This document shows positions 5,317-5,837 of a stretch of 5,837 bases of DNA, one piece after another (positions within the stretch are counted from its first letter, which is position 1; every line of letters starts with the position of its first letter). The position numbers and the translations under genes were made by a program. Below the pieces are notes generated by a model. The model had not been told where the DNA came from. It made no database searches and worked only from the letters and a program-made list of their open reading frames with translations. This DNA comes from Chloroflexota bacterium (GTDB lineage Bacteria; Chloroflexota; Anaerolineae; Aggregatilineales; UBA3940). The stretch lies in the NCBI GenBank assembly GCA_024643825.1, contig JAHEME010000217.1, forward strand, positions 1 through 5,837, given 5' to 3'.

Positions 5317-5837
5317 TTGATCATTTGATCAATCCATCGCGGATATAGATTTGAGTACAACATCGAGAAATTAACAATCATCGAAACGCGATTCTGGTTG
5401 GAATCAGGTTGGGGAAAAGCGGGTAGCGATTGGCAAAAGGGAAGGATGGGGGCAGGCAGCCGCGCCAGAACCTCACCGCCGCGAGTTTGTCCTGTATCCA
5501 TGCTCGCATGCGCCTCCTCTCGGCAACCGGCAGCCACAGGCTGCAACTGTTGCCTGGACGGAGAGGAGGGAGAGGCTAACTCGCTGCCTGCGAGCTTCGA
5601 TCCGGTCGAGTCGCTGACTACGCTGGTGCTGCCGAGGTGGTCGGCGTGGCGATAGTAAAGTCCGGCATCATCGCCGCCACCAATGATACGGAAGGCTCCG
5701 CCCATCGCGTAGTAGACCGTGCGCTGAGACTCGCTCCCATCGACCAGTTCGATTTCCATGCCTGCCACGTAGATCGTGGTGGTGATTGTTGTTCCGTCAT
5801 CAACAATACGCTTGATGCGGCTGCCGCCGCCACCAGA
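5313..5837 (-). CDS. RHS-repeat protein, 3' part; core domain truncated or interrupted
   Basis: The gene enters from beyond the right edge; 174 codons are visible before the TGA at 5315-5313. The first 80 or so residues are a typical RHS core segment: SGGGGSRIKRIVDDG, IYVAGMEIEL, TVYYAMGG, then YYRHADHLGSTSVVSDSTG. RHS/YD proteins form large surface or secreted shells that often carry a variable C-terminal toxin. Here the expected continuation (a Y/R-x-P-F/Y-G motif after the HLGST repeat, then the conserved end of the core) is missing. After SKLAGSE the frame becomes Ser/Pro/Arg/Gln-rich and unlike any domain I know, ending WIDQMIK. The change coincides with a nested hairpin at 5513-5569. 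I read this as a core truncated by insertion or deletion, with a chance-open tail; a pseudogene is likely but the upstream part is unseen. The GTG at 5768 is merely an internal codon, not the start. Confidence 0.8.
   Translation of the reverse strand, partial: SGGGGSRIKRIVDDGTTITTTIYVAGMEIELVDGSESQRTVYYAMGGAFRIIGGGDDAGLYYRHADHLGSTSVVSDSTGSKLAGSELASPSSPSRQQLQPVAAGCREEAHASMDTGQTRGGEVLARLPAPILPFCQSLPAFPQPDSNQNRVSMIVNFSMLYSNLYPRWIDQMIK
5317..5332. promoter_or_regulatory. Perfect inverted repeat TTGATCA-TT-TGATCAA
   Basis: Two 7-bp arms with a 2-bp spacer, directly adjacent (upstream) to the -35 of the leftward promoter and within the last codons of the RHS frame. The position suits an activator or repressor site. 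It is not a standard FNR/CRP site, because the TTGAT and ATCAA halves are 6 rather than 4 bases apart. Confidence 0.4.
5513..5569. repeat. Three-tier nested inverted repeat within the RHS tail
   Basis: Nested perfect stems: outer CCTCCTCTC (5513-5521) with GAGAGGAGG (5561-5569), middle GGCAAC (5522-5527) with GTTGCC (5549-5554), inner GCAGCC (5530-5535) with GGCTGC (5539-5544) around the loop ACA. That is 21 perfect pairs in 57 bases, all read inside the RHS frame exactly where RHS similarity ends. This suggests a mobile palindromic element or structured insertion rather than protein-driven sequence. Confidence 0.8.

Noticed and set aside
5317..5332. FNR/CRP-type binding site
   Set aside because: The TTGAT and ATCAA halves are 6 bases apart instead of the 4 needed for FNR, and CRP half-sites do not match.
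5513..5580. Integron attC site
   Set aside because: The nested hairpin is suggestive, but the GTTRRRY/RYYYAAC core sites are not present in the right places and no integrase is in the window.

Overview
The window looks like a stretch of chromosome from an uncultured or little-studied bacterium, most likely a member of the Chloroflexota (Anaerolineae-like). This is inference. It rests on an RHS core segment with the YYRHADHLGST motif style common in that phylum, a TIM-barrel/golvesin-like/M23 fusion, an M1 peptidase lipoprotein with a Gly-rich GGMEY motif, moderately high GC, and hairpin-rich intergenic DNA. No rRNA, tRNA, CRISPR array or complete insertion sequence is visible.

Layout. (1) 9-1820 (+): a 603-residue cell-wall-type protein with an N-terminal TIM-barrel-like region, a golvesin/xanthan-lyase-type beta domain and a C-terminal M23 (LytM) metallopeptidase with all its metal and catalytic residues. 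A strong two-way terminator follows at 1824-1852. (2) 3072-2061 (-): a two-gene operon with an 11-bp overlap. The first gene encodes a 190-residue protein with a His...Asn-Cys pattern reminiscent of circularly permuted papain-like enzymes (not securely assigned). The second encodes a 149-residue protein ending in a LuxR/GerE helix-turn-helix. Sampled lines of this operon are less GC-rich than its neighbours. (3) 3073-3126: a very short divergent promoter region centred on AGTATA-N6-TATACT, which places a -10-like hexamer on each strand. (4) 3127-4680 (+): an exported M1-family (gluzincin) metallopeptidase lipoprotein with no visible ribosome binding site, possibly made from a leaderless mRNA. 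(5) 4681-5312: 632 bp with no credible gene but at least eight stem-loops, including a pair of 20-bp direct repeats exactly 100 bp apart whose flanking stems keep pairing although one copy has an extra base pair. (6) 5313-5837 (-): the 3' part of an RHS-repeat gene running in from beyond the window. Its recognisable core stops abruptly next to a three-tier nested hairpin, so it is probably truncated or interrupted.

The most unusual feature is the junction at 5268-5332. Reading leftward there is a perfect 7-bp inverted repeat, a GTGACA -35, a 17-bp spacer, a TATACT -10, and a GAAC-N4-GTTC box (like the Gram-positive LexA/SOS operator) lying exactly over the expected transcription start. The only thing downstream is the hairpin-rich intergenic DNA. 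The simplest reading is a regulated promoter driving a structured non-coding RNA, or a promoter left over from a degraded mobile or polymorphic-toxin locus.

The two peptidases (M23 and M1) and the exported RHS-type protein all point to the cell surface. No shared pathway can be demonstrated, because the three loci appear to be separate transcription units.
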